From Alligator mississippiensis (Eukaryota > Chordata > Crocodylia > Alligatoridae), in NCBI RefSeq assembly GCF_030867095.1, contig NC_081828.1:213348978-213412977 (forward strand): a stretch of 64,000 nucleotides of DNA. Reading direction: 5' to 3'. Made by a program: the position numbers and the translations under genes. Below are positions 1 through 14,000 of this stretch, one piece after another. Within the stretch, counting starts at the first letter, position 1. Each line of letters begins with the position of its first letter. The notes beneath the pieces are model-generated. The model was not told the DNA's origin and did no database searches. It saw only the letters and a list, made by a program, of their open reading frames with translations.

Positions 1-1411
1 AGTCTGAGTGAAACCCTGCAGAGATTTGAAATAGAGTATATAAAGCAAATTAAGGTTAGTAACTCAAATGGAGACTTAAACAGAAATTGATGCTTGGAGA
101 GGACAGAGTAGTATTTTCTTACATTTTCACATAACTTACTCATTTGCAGAAAAAATAATTTTCATAACCCTAGTCATCTTAAAGTACTACTGAATCTGGT
201 CACGCTTGTGGGTAGCACTGAAGACCGCTGACTTTACTTAATAGAATAACCTAGAAAAAGAAAAGTAGGTGGTATTTTTTTAAATTTTATTTTAACTTTG
301 TGATTTGGTTGATTTCTTTCCCCCTCTGCCTCCCATAATGTGTCAGACTTCCAGGAATATATTGTGGCTCATTTTCTTTGCTCATTAGCACTAGTTTAAA
401 TAATATTTTGTATGTGCCCTTCAAGCTTGTAGCAAGCTGCTATTGCAGATCTCAGGCAGAAGTTAAGAGAATGATATACAACATTCATCATGGGCCCACA
501 CTTCACCGCTCAGCAAAGGGCTCTTGGTGATTAGAGAGACTGCTCTAATTTTCCTTGGATCTGGTTTGAACTGAGGTGGGAGGCTGGTCTTGTAAAAGGC
601 ACATGCAGAACAGATTAGATTAAAAAAAACTAAAGATTTTTTTTTTTTTAATATTCAAATTCCTTTTTGCTTTAAATTAAACCTAATTTAAAACTGAAAC
701 ACTACATTAAGTCCCAACCCTTACTGTAATCTAATCTAGTAAAAAATGTAACAAAAATGTATCTGGAGCAAATATGCATTGCTTGAAAGTTTTAAAGGAA
801 ATCAAATTAATTAACTGGAGGAAGTCACTGACTAAGCACCTGGAACCAGAGTTGGTTGAATCGGTAAAACCGTTTTGATAGCGGGTGCATCTACTTAATC
901 TTTCTTACAAATTTAGTTTAGTTAAGTAATTCACTCAAAGTTGAGAAATTGATTAGGATCCAGAAAAGCAGGAATCCCTCCCTCCTCCCCCCCACTGCCG
1001 ATCTATGAACAGAATACTATGTGCTTGATCGCTGAACAAACAGAGATCCTAATCTTGAAGGACGTGATGGTCAGAAACCATCATCTCTATTTACAAATTA
1101 CAGACAATACTTTCTTTGTTTAATAAATCAGTTTTAATTGCAAAACACGTTTTGATAAAAAGCAAACAAATGTGCTGGATGCATAAAATCAGTTTAACTA
1201 ATAAGCACATCTTTAAAAAGTTGACGTTCTGTGGGGGGTTTTAAATTCCAGTTTCCATCAAAAGCAACTCAACACCAATCATAATAAAATGTGTAGTAAC
1301 TTAGAAAGGTCTTTCCTAATTTGGTTAACAATGAAATGTAAAAGTAAAGCATACAACTAAATGCACGTTGAACTGTGTCACAGCATTTATACACGTTTAA
1401 GCAGTATGGAC

Positions 1412-1855
1412 TGATCTGAATGGATCCCAGCAGGAAGCAAGTTTTCTCTGATTGTAAGCCATATAGCAAGGCATACGAGGAAAGGCTGAAGGACCTGGGC
1501 CTCTTCAGCCTAAAAAAGAGAAGGCTGAAAGGGGACTTGGTAGCAGCTTCCTGCTACATCAGGGGAATATATCAAGGGCTCAGCGAACAACTGTTCGCCA
1601 GGGCACTGTTGGAGAAAACCAGGAGTAATGGCCACAAACTCCTGGAAGACCATTTCAGGCTTAACCCTAGAAAAAACTTCTTCACAGTTAGGGTTTCCAG
1701 ACTGTGGAATAAACTCCCTCCAGAGGTGGTGCAGTCACCTACCCTGGAAATCTTCAAGAGGAGACTGGACGGTCACCTAGTACAGGGGGGCTGGACCCGA
1801 TGATCTTGCGAGGTCCCTTCCAGCCCCTTACAATCTATGAATCAGTCTATGTAAA
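1412..1855 (+). mobile_element. CR1-type LINE 3' fragment, sense
   Basis: A nearly intact C-terminal LINE frame is visible at 1420-1803: YEERLKDLGLFSLKKRRLKG, FFTVRVSRLWNKLPPEVV and LEIFKRRLDGHL. These are the characteristic terminal motifs of CR1/L2-clade ORF2. The nucleotide tail GATGATCTTGCGAGGTCCC followed by TTCCAGCCC and the ATCTATGAATCAGTCTATG end is the CR1 3' signature. It is 5'-truncated, which is usual for CR1. It lies in sense orientation in an NKTR intron and is not a host gene. Confidence 0.85.
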
Positions 1856-2237
1856 CAAGACTTCAGTAACTTAAATTGAGGTTCACCATTTTTCATGCCA
1901 TTAAAATTACGTAGGCAGCTGACTTACTGTTTCAGTTGTATAGTTGCCTTTGTCTGCTACCCAAATGAGCATCATAGAGTAATTGTATGGTTAAAGAACT
2001 TTGTCAGCAGTATCTTGTCCTGCCAGTGGTCCTACAAAATAACCGGGTATGGTTCATTGTCTTCACTTTGCAGTTAGGACCTTTTGGCTAATGTGTGGTG
2101 GTCAGTGAGAAATTATGTGGGTTGGTGGTAGTCCACTAGTCCAAAAAGTTTTTTTGAAAGCCATTACTGTAAGAACTTTACAGAACATTTTAACTAAGTA
2201 AGGTCAGCCTACTTAGCCCCGTGTTCCTAAAATACAG

Positions 2238-2400
2238 GGCTGGAAGGGGTCTCAGAAGGCCTTCTAGTCCAACCCCTTGCTCCAGGTAGGATCGTACTCC
2301 TCTAAACTGTCCAGGGCAAGTGTTTATCTAACCTGCTCTTACATTTTAAAGAATAGCATTTCCACAACCTCTGTACGTAACCTGTTGCACTATGTAAACC
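2238..2400 (-). mobile_element. CR1-type LINE 3' fragment, antisense
   Basis: GGGCTGGAAGGGGTCTCAGA, then CTTCTAGTCCAACCCCTTGC and a stretch ending with a degraded form of the usual TTTCCACAACCTC. This is the reverse complement of a CR1 3' end, and it is diverged. Confidence 0.7.
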
Positions 2401-2689
2401 ATCCTTATTGATATATTACCTCAAAGTATTTTGCTGTTAACTGATGTTCAGGAAAATTAACTAAATCCCAGCAAAGGTTGATATTAAAAATTAGATCTTT
2501 AAACCGGTCCTGGGACAGATTCTGATCTTTCAGAGAGGCTTGATTTAACAAACATTTAGATTTTCCACCCCTCTTTACTTTCTGAAAGAGAGGAGCTGCG
2601 CTCTTCTGTTTTTGCCCCATTTCTTTCCTTTCTTGACAGGGAGTTAGGGGTGGGAGATGAGACACATCACTCTCCCTTTGGTGAGACTT

Positions 2690-3125
2690 AGGCTGTTTGC
2701 AGACAGCATAGTTTAGCCGGGGTATTTAAAGCGGGTTAAATACCTTTTGTACTGCTTTAATGGCATTGCTGTTTGCACATTTGGCAGCCCATTACATGTT
2801 AATTCCAGCCGCTGTAGCACATTCGGTGGTATAATGCACCTTTAAATGACTTTGGGATTCAGCAAACGATTTTGGGGCACTGCAAAGTAAAACACCTCTG
2901 AGGAGTTTTAGTTTCCTACCCTGCGGCCGCGGAGGGAAGCGCTGGGCTCCCCCCAGCTCAGGGACCACTCTGCCAGCTGGCAGCTCCCCTCTCTTCCGCG
3001 CCACTGGAGAGGCAGGTAAGGGTTGGGCTCCGACAACCAGGTGTACACGACACAGGGGTTTACTTTTAAAAAACCACTGCTTCAATTTAGGGAGAATTAA
3101 CCCCTCTGTGTCATCTACAAATGCC
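2690..3125. mobile_element. Possible MITE-like segment
   Basis: It begins GGCTGTTTGCAGACAGC and ends near TGTCATCTACAAATGCCCT, resembling the TCTACACATG ends of other small elements in this window. It contains an internal GC-rich core at 2920-3010. The terminal repeats are not clearly matched, so this is tentative. Confidence 0.3.
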
Positions 3126-4129
3126 CTTAGTGCTCACTTTAGGGTAGAGAGTCTCCTGACTTTCTCAACCAGAAAATAGTTGCAAAAGCTTTCTAGCTAG
3201 TTATTTCTTGTCCCCCAATAAAATTAAAACTGAATTATTAGAGGCCATGGTATTGGATGTAATTCTGTTTCAAGAGATGTTTCCAGTGCAGGAAAATAAA
3301 AAATAGCTCGATTTTAACTTGCCGTTAAAATTTGAGCAATCCAGTTTTTTGGCAGCATTGAACTATTTCCAGCCTTATACCACTAGAGGGCATTCTTTAA
3401 TAAAAGATCACCAAACTCAGTATAACGCCACTTTGTTAGGTAGCTTCGGTGGGGGGTTTTTAATTCTTATTTCACAAAATATAAGGATATTAAGGGTTTT
3501 TTTTTCTAAATCTGTATTTTAATTCTGTTCATCAGGTTTGTAGCTCTTTGATTTAAAGAATTCAGATAGCTGAGACTATATGAAATAGCAACTGTAAACA
3601 GTTTCTTTAAACCATTTTTTGTATATTTTGAAAAATATTAGTGCGTATCTGAGTAAAGGTCAGTTGTAAAGCACCATAACATACTTGTTTTTGGGCTAAG
3701 GAGAAATTATGTGAGCACCCTTTTCTTCTATTCCTTCTGGAAGTCTTAAATAGGTTATGTGAAGAGAAAAGCCGTCTCGCTATCTAAGCAGGTAGTGCAC
3801 TGAGATTCCTGTGATTCCAGTTACTGATTAATTTTATACTTACATAAAGGGCACATACCTAATTTCTAAAATATTTATTAGATACGTTGCCATGTTTCCC
3901 TTTTCCTCCTTGTTTCACCCACTCAGGGTGTGCTTTTTAGCTTTTGGGGCTAGGAATTGTGATTCCCGTGACAGTGGTACACAATGCGGCTGTGACCTAC
4001 CCAATACCTGTAGACCTATAATTTATTAGTATTCAGTTACCACTTAAAGGTATGTCCCTATATAAAACGTGTCCTAAAATTTGAGGGGGAATATCCCACA
4101 GACCATATGATTTTGCTGATGTTTTATCT

Positions 4130-4640
4130 AAGGGAGGGGTTGGCAGCTTAAGGCCTGTGGACTGAATCTGTCCCTGTGGTCACATTGGACCTGGGTGGAG
4201 AGGAGCTGCACCAGGATCAGGCAGCTGAGCCCACCCTGCCACCAAGCCCTTCTCCCCTGATCCCCCCTCCACTCCCCCTCTCTCTTGCAGCGGCGATGAT
4301 AGAGCTTCCAGCAAGTGGAGAGCTATGCTGGGGCCAGGCGACTGGAAGCTACACCTGCATGACAGCCAGGAGAATGGGCGGGCTGAGTAGGAAGGAGAAA
4401 CAGCAGCAAGACAGATGCAACTTCCAGCTGCCCGGCCCTAATGGAGTTCCCAGCTGCTTGGCCCCAGCATGGGGGCACACAACCTCCACCTCCCCCTAAC
4501 ACCCGCCTTTGCCTACCACCACCAATATGCTGCTGAAACTCCCTGGCCCACATTGGAGTGGAGCGGAATTGCTCTAGCCTGCAGCTTGTAAAAGTTACTG
4601 GCTGTTAATTTAAGGCATAAATTGTATTGCTTTGTTTCAG
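4130..4640. mobile_element. hAT-like non-autonomous element, left end visible
   Basis: AGGGGTTGGCAGCTTAAGGC followed by CTGTGGACTGAATCTG is typical of hAT-derived short elements (CAGGGGTTGGCAA). A GC-rich core follows at 4200-4500. I could not fix the right end. Confidence 0.4.
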
Positions 4641-4965
4641 AAAAGTAATTATAGACCAGATGAGATGTTTGCTCTAACTGTAACTTTATCATATCTAATT
4701 CATTAAAAATCATAATACCTTCTTAAGATGCTTATTAAAATATTGGCATGATCTTAGTAAAGTTACTTGGTTTCCATTTCAGGTAAATTATTCCTATTCC
4801 AGACATCTATAATCCCAAGATTTGTTCTCTTGTTTCATTCTGCTTGGTAACGTCCCCTCTTCCAAGAAACTATGCCTACAGACTATGCTTATGTGTTATT
4901 AATGTTGCAGAAAATTAACATCTTGAAAAATCCTTGTAACAAGGTTATTTGTCTCTCTCTTCCAG

Positions 4966-5040
4966 TTGGTCGAATTATGTTTCAGCTCTTCTCAGATATA
5001 TGTCCAAAGACTTGCAAGAACTTTCTTTGCTTATGCTCAG
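4966..5040 (+). CDS. NKTR: NKTR coding exon 1 in window (cyclophilin start)
   Basis: Acceptor CTTCCAG, donor CAG|GTAGGT. The exon is entered after the first base of a Val codon and encodes [19 protein letters not shown] then LCLCS, leaving one base of Gly. This is the first strand and first helix of the cyclophilin barrel. The exon enters and leaves in phase 1. It proves that at least one coding exon lies upstream of the window. Confidence 0.96.
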
Positions 5041-8000
5041 GTAGGTCGTATTATCAATTCTTTATAGTTGCTTAACAATTGATATAATTATTTAAAATAA
5101 CAGGGGTATCATAAGTGGCTTTGGTAGGTGTAGTGTGTGTAAAATATCTTTTGTTCAGAATATTCCATCTCCAAAAAATGCAGGTCTAGGCCCCAAAAAT
5201 TTAAGAACATTGTAAATAGCACAAAATGAACCGACGGTTGCCTTTGTGGACTATGGGTTTCAGAAAGGCACGTAGAGTGCTCAATTAGTGTGCATGTTAC
5301 TGGTGGGTCAGGACTTCTGTGTAACTCGAGGGGAACCAAAACGATTGTGCAAGGGTTTGGGAGCAGAGAAGGAGTTGGGACTATATGAGTTTGGGATGGC
5401 TGTAACACTAGGTGTTCAGTCACTTTAGGGAAGGATAATAAAAAAGGGTTCTGCTGGAGTAGCCTTCTGTAGTTCCCTAGCGTTGGATTTGGATGTGGCC
5501 AGAGATCTCTGCAATGGCACTGCAGAGATGAACACTACTCAAAAGTGGAGACATTACCTTCCTGGACGTCGATTGAAGAATGCATGTTGCTAATAATGAT
5601 AGAGGCTAAATACAATCTAAGCTGCAGATGGTAGGCTCATCGCAATCGGAAGACTGCCTGATGAGTAGCCTAGGCAGTAAATCCTTCTAGCCCATTTTAA
5701 CTTCTTTGAGTGCTGTGCTATTAGCAGTCCCCAAACTGATTTTGCTCTGTCAGTCTCAAGGCTGGTATAAGAGGCAAGGTTGTAATGCAGTAATGTAAGG
5801 ACTTTATTCAGGTGGGAACAGCTAAAAGCAGATTGATGGCAAACTCCAAATAACACAGTTACTAAGCCTTAATAAGGTGCAAACAGCTGAGAGCAAATTG
5901 TTTGGATGCAAATTAGCAGGCAGGTTTAAATTGACTTTAGTGTCTTTAAAATTGAAATCAATGGGATTTGACACATTCATCTTTGTATGTACTTGAAAAG
6001 CATTACTGCTTGGGTTGATGAGGTTGTTTGGGTAAATGATACATACCTTTTAGTAGACCAAATAAATAGTTGGAAAAATTGTTCTTTGCAAGTTTTTGGG
6101 AACAAACACCCTTCTAAAGGTATAGGGAGAGTCTGCTGGTGTTTTTTGTGCTCTCCTGGGTGGAGTAGAAGCCAGTATGCAAAACACAGGTTTGTGAAAA
6201 TGCAAGTACATCTCAGTGAAGAGAAAATATATGTTGCTGTTGAGTTTGGCTTCTTTCTTCTTCATGCTGTGAAGTTTCCATTTCACATGACAAAATTCAA
6301 TATCTTTCATATTTCGGGGGGTATTGGTTATAGCCATGTCTACCTGAGGACATAGGCAAATAAGGTTCTTTGGGTAAATGTGATATTTTTCTATTGCATT
6401 CTCTGTAGGAGTTACCAAGATTGGATCTGGTCATTTTAAGAAACACATTTCCTGCTAGATAGCATCTTTTCTTTCTTCCTGGCCCCCTTCCTCCTCCCCC
6501 AGTTTCATTCTTTTAGGAGATCTATGAGCAGCCTATTTATAACCTTTATCTGTGATGTTATTTTCAACCTTCCTCCCAGTTCCTGGGGCAGGTGGAGAGT
6601 GGCAGGAGGGCAAGAGCCTGCAGGCCACCAGTTGGACAGCCTCACCATGGAAGAAGCTTTTTCTAACTATCATATTCCTTGTACAAATCTGTTCCCAGCT
6701 AATTGGTGTTCCAATGCTAGTGTTGAACTTCAGTTTATGCATCTCTTCTCCATCCCTGCTGTGTGCATCACTGACCAGTATATAGAGCAGTAGCCCCTGT
6801 TGGCCTTTGTGCTGCTACACAAACCAAGTAAATCTCTAGTCTCCATTCATGATAGTGGAGTTCTCCTCATTATCTTTATATTTCGAGTCCTTTCCTAGAA
6901 ACTTCCTCCAAGTAGTGCCCTTACTAGACCTTAATGACATGATCTTGTCCTATCTCTACTGGAAATACCTTGCCTGAAATGCATTTATCTCTTTCATGGC
7001 TGAATCCTATTACTGATTTATAGTGCTTCTAATGATCAGCACCCAGAACCACCACCACCACCTCCTCCTCCTCCTCAGCACTTTTCAGCTAATAAACTCA
7101 GAGGTCATAGCAGAAATTCTTACTGACTCCTATTCTACCTTGTATTTTGCACTCTGAGTTTAATTTTATTTTTATTACTCCAGTTTTCAAGGGCACCCAT
7201 TCTTTCCTGCCTGATATCCAGATCCTCCTTGATAATATGCATCATCAGCAAATATAATTAGCCTGCACTGACCTTTTTTGTGCCAGTGTCATTAACAGGG
7301 ATCCTGGTTTTCTCTGATTTAAAAAAAAAAAAAATCCCTAATTTTCAGTTTTAAAAAAAGTAACCCCAAATCCACATTAATTTATGATTAAAATTAAAAT
7401 CTTTTGCTGATAATTTATTTCCTTCAAGACAAGTAAGTGCAACCCATCTGAATAAGATATATGGTTGTGCCCATTGTGCTCAGACTCTTTTTCAAGTCAT
7501 GGTGAACCACTACATTGAACACATTTTGACTTCCTCGTCACTCCCACAGCCAGGCAGTGCCTTTCCTCCATTTCCAGTCATTCCTGTTTCTTCGCCAGCC
7601 TAAAATGTCTGGCGCACATCACAAAACAGGGCCCTCAGCAGTTCATTCAGAATCAGCCTGTTGCCTCTTCTTCCAGCGTGTTGCATATGATTAGTGTGGC
7701 CCTGATGTCCATGAGTCTAGCCGGACCAGGTGTTCCTGCACTTCATCTATCTACAGATGCATTTTCAGAGGATCCCCCGACACCTGGTTCCACTGGGGGC
7801 TAGCTTAGCACATGGCTCCTTTGTGGGGGCATCTAGAGTACACGCACATACTGAGCAGGGCTGGGCTATGGGGTCACCAGCCCGTTGAACTATATGGTAT
7901 ATCATGAGCCTTTTGGCTTTGGACTAATAGCATGCATAATTTGTATAAGTAGGTACAGGAGTGCTGCTTAAAAGTTTGTTTATGGAGAACCAGTGCTAAA

Positions 8001-11000
8001 ACTTGCAGCAGTTTAAAAAAAAAATAAAAAAGGTAAAATGTATCAGTTCTGGATGAACCAAGTCTGTGGACATGCAGTAATTTGCCTACATGCAAGTTAC
8101 TACAAATACATTGTTTCGTTTTAGTTGGGGTTTTTTTGGTTTTTTTTTTTGCAAGATCATTGTTTTCAGAGTTGCCCCTCACTTCCATGGGGGAGCAGGA
8201 TCTGACAGTAAGAAGGGAGGGGAAGGGGCTGCAGGGGGAAGAAGTTGTGGGGGGCAGAGAGGAAGAGGGCTGCCTGACTCCCCAGATTTATTTTCCCTGT
8301 TGTAGCAGTGGGAGGGGGACAAATTCAAGGCAAATCTTCAATAATTGGAGTCTATACTTGGAACATTAGAACAAATTGTATACATTGTCCATATATAGTA
8401 CAGGCAGTCCTTGACTTGCAACGTTTTCAGTTACAATGTTATGCACTTAGAGCGTTTATAAATTGATGCCCTGTTTCAACTTTATGACATCGGTTTTGAC
8501 TTTACAACGCTTGATCCGATACACCATGCAAGCGAACAAGTTCGCTATGTTGCTCATCTCCCTGGAGAACATCTGTCCAAACTTCCTTGGATGCTTTCTT
8601 TAAGAAAGCAGACAAGACTCCAGAAAACCCTGCAACCAAGACTCCTGAGAAGACTCCAGCCAAGAACCCTTTAAAAAGTCCAAGCAAGAGCCTTTCAAAA
8701 AGTCTAGCAAAGTCACCTCAAAAAAGTCCTTCCAAATCAATATGATTGCTATTTCCAATATAAAGACATTAATGTAGCTATATTACTAGTTTATAATTGA
8801 TCGAGTACAAAATTCTGGGGTATTTTTGGTGAAATAGGGTATGGGGCCTTTGTTCAGGACCAATCCCCCATTTTTAACATTGTTTCTTATGAGAAAATCG
8901 GCTCTGAGTTCCAACGTTTCGACTTAAGACGTGGTTTTCAGGAACCAGTTGTGTCATAAGTCCGAGGACTGCTTGTGTCTAATTATTGGGGAGTCATCTT
9001 GTATTCAACTAAATATGGTAACTGGTTAAATAGTTTGACAGCCTCTCATGTTTCCTTGGAACTAAAAAAACAAAATTCTGCTTGGGGATTTATCCAGTAA
9101 TAGCTGGGTTCTAGTTCAGCAAAATTGTATTTCTTTTTTTTTTTACTTTTTAATTGCCATTTTACAGGTGAAAAAGGAATTGGAAAAACAACTGGGAAAA
9201 AGCTATGTTACAAAGGCACCACATTCCATCGTGTGGTTAAAAACTTTATGATACAGGGTGGGGACTTCAGTGAAGGTAAAACATTTTCTTTGTTTGCCAA
9301 AAGATTTCACTGCAGCTTTCATTTACAGAGTTAAAATACTTTAAAAATAATTTACAGAGTTAAAAATCTGGAAGTTCCCTGAAAATGGTTTTACAGTTTC
9401 TGAACATAAAGTCAAACTACTAAGATTGTATTATTCATTCTGTTATGTTAAGATTACATCCAGCACTATACTTTATTACAGAGCATGAGGTCCCAGAGCA
9501 CTCGCATGTGCTTCCTGAGACTCATCCTTCAGTTCTGTCAATCCTTCTAACGCTTTTTTTAAATTGAAACTGGAAAGCTAAACCAATTTCAGATTTCCCT
9601 TACTGAATTGCTAACCCTACTGTCTCTTACCTTGTTTGAATGAAAAATGATTTAAATGTTAATTTACATTCTAACCATTTTTGCATTTTCCTTTTTTGTG
9701 AGCTATACTAACGATGTTTACTCTTGTTCTCTTGAGTTGAGACACAGCAGCGTGGAAGGGATGTAACTATAAATAAGTTCCGTGGTGATAGGCATGTTGG
9801 AAATAATTTAATGAATGGGTCCCTGAATGCCAATTTAGAATAGGCAGGATGTTTTTACTCCCCTGCCCCCCTCTTTTGTTCTTGTGTCCCATCCACCCAT
9901 GCATAGGCAACTTAGTGTTTCTTTCCTTGTTGCCTCTGAAAATTACCATAGTGCCTTTGTCATTCAGCCTTACAATCATACTGATTGGCTCTGCAGCGTG
10001 ACTATTTCTACTGGTAAAATGCTGCACTTCCAGGTATGTTGTACTAGGGGATGACTAGAAAGGAGGGTGGCTTTGAAAGAACTGCTGGCTAGTTATTTAT
10101 CCACTTCTGTGGCAGCTGACCCACACCTGGAATGCCTCTGTGCAGGGAAACCTTGTCAGCCTTATTCACTCACTTTCTTCTCCGGTGCTTGCTGTTGCTT
10201 TTCCCCTTCTTCCTTCCTTTTACCCAAAAAGTGCGAAGGGGGAAGAGTCGTCTCTGAGCTTCACTCAGCCTTTCCCAAGCTTCCAGGGGTAGTACAAGGC
10301 TGCTTCCAGTTTCCAAAGTTTCCAGGGATTATGGTCTACATCACTGGTGCAAAATTTTCAGTTGAATTTAAGATGCATGTGTTCATGGTTATGCTTTGTA
10401 AAATAGGGTTGTCAAAAAATCAAAATGTTACATCTTTAGTACATGCATATATCCCTTTCACTTGTATTAGCTGTCCACAGTATCATGTTTTTTTGTACTT
10501 TTAATGATTGCCATATGTATCAATTTTATAACCCAAACTTTTTAAATCTCTGAAAGATTAATACATACTTCTATTATGTAGGTAATGGAAAAGGAGGTGA
10601 ATCTATCTATGGGGGATATTTTAAAGGTAAGCTAAATATATCTTTATGGTCTTTTGCTTCAGTTCTGAGATAAGCAAGTTTTTTGATATTTTTTTTCCCC
10701 CAAGATATTTAATGAGAAGAGATCTACTTATAGATCACCTTTTGCATGAAACTAATGTTGCATGAAAATTGTTTTTATATGCATGAATTTCAGATAAATT
10801 TATTGTAATATTTAATTTAAACTGACAATTAATTAAGGCTAACATTATTGGTTGAACATGACTTTCAGCATGGAGGTTAGGCAACTTTATTCATGAATAA
10901 ACTCCTATCTTCCTGCCTAAAACTGTCAACATATTCTTTTGTTTATAGAGAATGTGGTCTTTTGCAAAATGAAAAGGTAAGAGACAAAAGCTCAGTAACA

Positions 11001-14000
11001 CAAATTCAAACTCTGTTCCCTTTTACCCTTCCTAATAAATATTATAGACAACTGATTAAATATCAGTTTTGTGGATGGATATCTGTATTGCTTGGAGAAG
11101 TGAAGAATTCTGTATCTAACCTTTTTGAGGGGTACTGATTGATTTGAAGATATAATACTTGGAATTATTCTCAGATCTGAACAGTTGTCATTTCTTTAAA
11201 GCACCTCCCTTTTTTCCTCTCTAAGGTTTGTATTTTTCGGGTTTGATTTCTAAAAATACTTGGCCGTGTTGATACTCCACACAAGGTACTAATTTGCTTG
11301 CCTATACTAGGTAAATAAATTCATCGTTCACTTTCTTTCTAAAGCTTTTTCTTGGAAAGAAAGAGGTGAGAGAGTTTTATTATGGTATTTGGTTCTTTTA
11401 AGAGACAGGGTATGGTATAATTCTTATTTTGTGAAGGCTGGGAAGTCCCTGTGGTGTTCCACTGTTGAAATAAGCTTTTCCACAACAGCTGGATGTTTCA
11501 AGTGTTGTGTGTAGCTCTTTGCAATTTAGATGCATGCTCTGAAGCTTCTGTAGTATAAGAAGTCATGGTTAGGTGTCAGAATATGCAGCGTCTACATGAG
11601 GATGTCATGTAGCTGCTTCTGATTTTAAACAGTTATACATTTTTCTTTCGAAGGAAAATGCTGAGATTAGTAAATGCTAACAATTTGCTATTGTATCTTT
11701 TGGCAGACTTAAAGATTAATGGTACAGCTTTTAAGTCTGTAATATGAGGTTGCGCATGGTAGATTTTACTGAAATATTTTTCTAAAATTAATGTTGTTTT
11801 ACTGATTGCGTTTTGCTTGCACAACTGCAGGTTAGTTTACTTAATTCATTGCACTCAATGATGCATTTTTATATTTTCAATATTAATTATGTGTTCTATC
11901 ACTTGGGTGAAGAGCAGACATGTTGTACTGTTTCTCATTCAGTTATCCCTATGAATTTAACTTCCTTTTGCATTTTGAGACTTCAAGTGTGGATTCAGTA
12001 GGTTTGCTGTACCTCCAGATGCGCCCTAACAGGGAGCAAGCTATTTGAACAGGGTATTTTCTACCTCCGTGATGCTCACTCTGATGGAGAAATGGTAGCA
12101 GTGAACAGGCGCAGCCATGTTTTAGCATGGCAAAGGGAGAGGCGGTTAGAAAGGTGGCTTTCCTACAGGAAATGTTTCAAGTGGTGTAAGCATTTGATGC
12201 ACTATAATTGTATTGAAGGTAGTACCGAAACCTTTGAAATTGCATTTAAATACATTATTTTAAACAATATATTTTGTGCTGTTTCCAGAGCTGTGACTTA
12301 TCTAAAAAAAAAATACCACTGTATTCTTTGCCTGCTGTTAGAGTTAACAATTATAACAATTATCTGCACTCGTATTTTTAGAGGTTTGATTAGATTTAAA
12401 TTTTCTTTCTTTTTTTTCCTTTTTTTTTAAGTGTTCAGATTTTCTTAGTGAGCAGCTGAAGATTTTCTCCTTGTACTATCCATGTGTTACAAGAAAAGAA
12501 AAATATTATACCTGTATTCACCGACAGGAGACTGACTAGTGTGTTTTTTCTTCAAACAGATGAAAACTTTATTCTCAAACATGACAGAGCGTTCCTTTTG
12601 TCAATGGCAAACCGAGGGAAGCATACCAATGGTTCCCAATTTTTCATGTGAGTAGATATAATTTCAGACTTGAGCTTTTCTTAAACAGAGAAGCGCTGTT
12701 CATGAGAAAGATGGTATTGCTAAATTAACTCCAACCGGATGTTATTGGCCTTAATGCAGTTATTGCAAGGTGTCCAGTGGGTACCTACAGTCCCTAATAT
12801 ATAGTAAACAGGGAAAATTGAGATAAAGTGGTTTTGGTTTTTATTTGTGGTGTTCTTTTGGCTTAGAAGAATTAATCATATATGGATTTAAAAAAAAATT
12901 TTTGGCTTGCTTTCTAAAAAAAAAAAAAATGGCTTATGCTTTTATGTCTGTTGGTGTTTAGGGAATAGTTTATTATCTGGCTTTGTACTCTTTTAAGTGA
13001 CGCACACTAAACAAATTAAAACAAATGATATATAGTTTGCAGTACTAGAAAGTTTTGTGTAAAAGAAAGGACAAGATATCTAATAGTTCACACTTAAACA
13101 GTGCGAGTTGCATGCGTTTTAAAAATATGCTATCTTTGCATTTATTTTGGTTTTTTTGTGGGATGTTTTACTTTAGTCTGTCCCTGAAATGCCTGCCTTC
13201 TTTGTTGCTGCATAGTACTGTATGTACATGTGTGTAATTTTATTTTAAACCTATTTTGAAACAGTGTTGGCAGAAAAGTAACGTAGAACATTAGGGGAAG
13301 AGCTCCTTTTGCAGCTCTCATTTCTATTATACTATACACGCCAGTATATTAGTATGTTTCTAGTAAAATATGGAAAATACTTGACTGTACGGAACAGCTC
13401 TGATGGGAATCACTCAGGGCTGGAAGAAATAACTGATTTTTATTCATTTATTTTTCTCTTTGGTTGAAGATGACAAATTCTAGGCGCACCAATAACCTTT
13501 TTCAATTGCTAAGGCTTGTCTGAATACCCATCTATGTCGCCATCTTCTAAAAAATGTTTTCTGTTAACATTTCACAGTGTGTATCTTAGGTGGGGGGGAT
13601 ATCTGGTTTCCAGTGTTGGGTTTGTGCTGGGTAGAAGGTTTTCATTGTGAATGATCTTTTTGCTGCCTTGCTTTGAAATTGAAGCTATATATTTTAGTTT
13701 ATTACACTAAAACTTCTGTTTTCTTTGCCATCTTTCTTGGTGGATAAGAATGAATGGCGCTTCACTGTCTTCAATAAAGAAGTAAATTGTCCAGAAGGAC
13801 ACTCATATTTTCTTTGCCTGAAAAGAGATCTCCAACATGATGTAATAAGGTTCAGATAAGAGACATTTTTAGGTCTCTTCCTAAAGAATGTCCTAAAAAT
13901 GGAGAGTACACTAAAATAACATTATATATTTTATATTATATATAAATTTCCATATAATATATAAATGGTGTATTATGTACAATGAGTCCATGAAAACCAG

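Larger units (their letters stand above)
1..4965 (+). other. NKTR: NKTR intron upstream of the first coding exon seen
   Basis: AT-rich intron. It ends in a pyrimidine-rich tract and CCAG before 4966. I searched by eye for the missing start exon (residues like HFDIEINREP before VGRIMF) and did not find it, so it must lie further upstream. It holds CR1 pieces at 1412-1855 and 2238-2400, a possible MITE at about 2690-3125, and a hAT-like end near 4130. The remaining stretches show nothing I can name. Confidence 0.8.
5041..9167 (+). other. NKTR: NKTR intron 1 in window
   Basis: 4.1-kb intron with GT-AG ends. It contains a short CCACCACCACCTCCTCCTCCTC run near 7050, an old antisense LINE-like stretch around 7165-7300, A- and T-runs near 7321 and 8010-8150, and a Tigger-like DNA transposon at 8402-8975. 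The stretches 5100-7000 and 7300-8380 show no recognisable gene. Confidence 0.75.
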
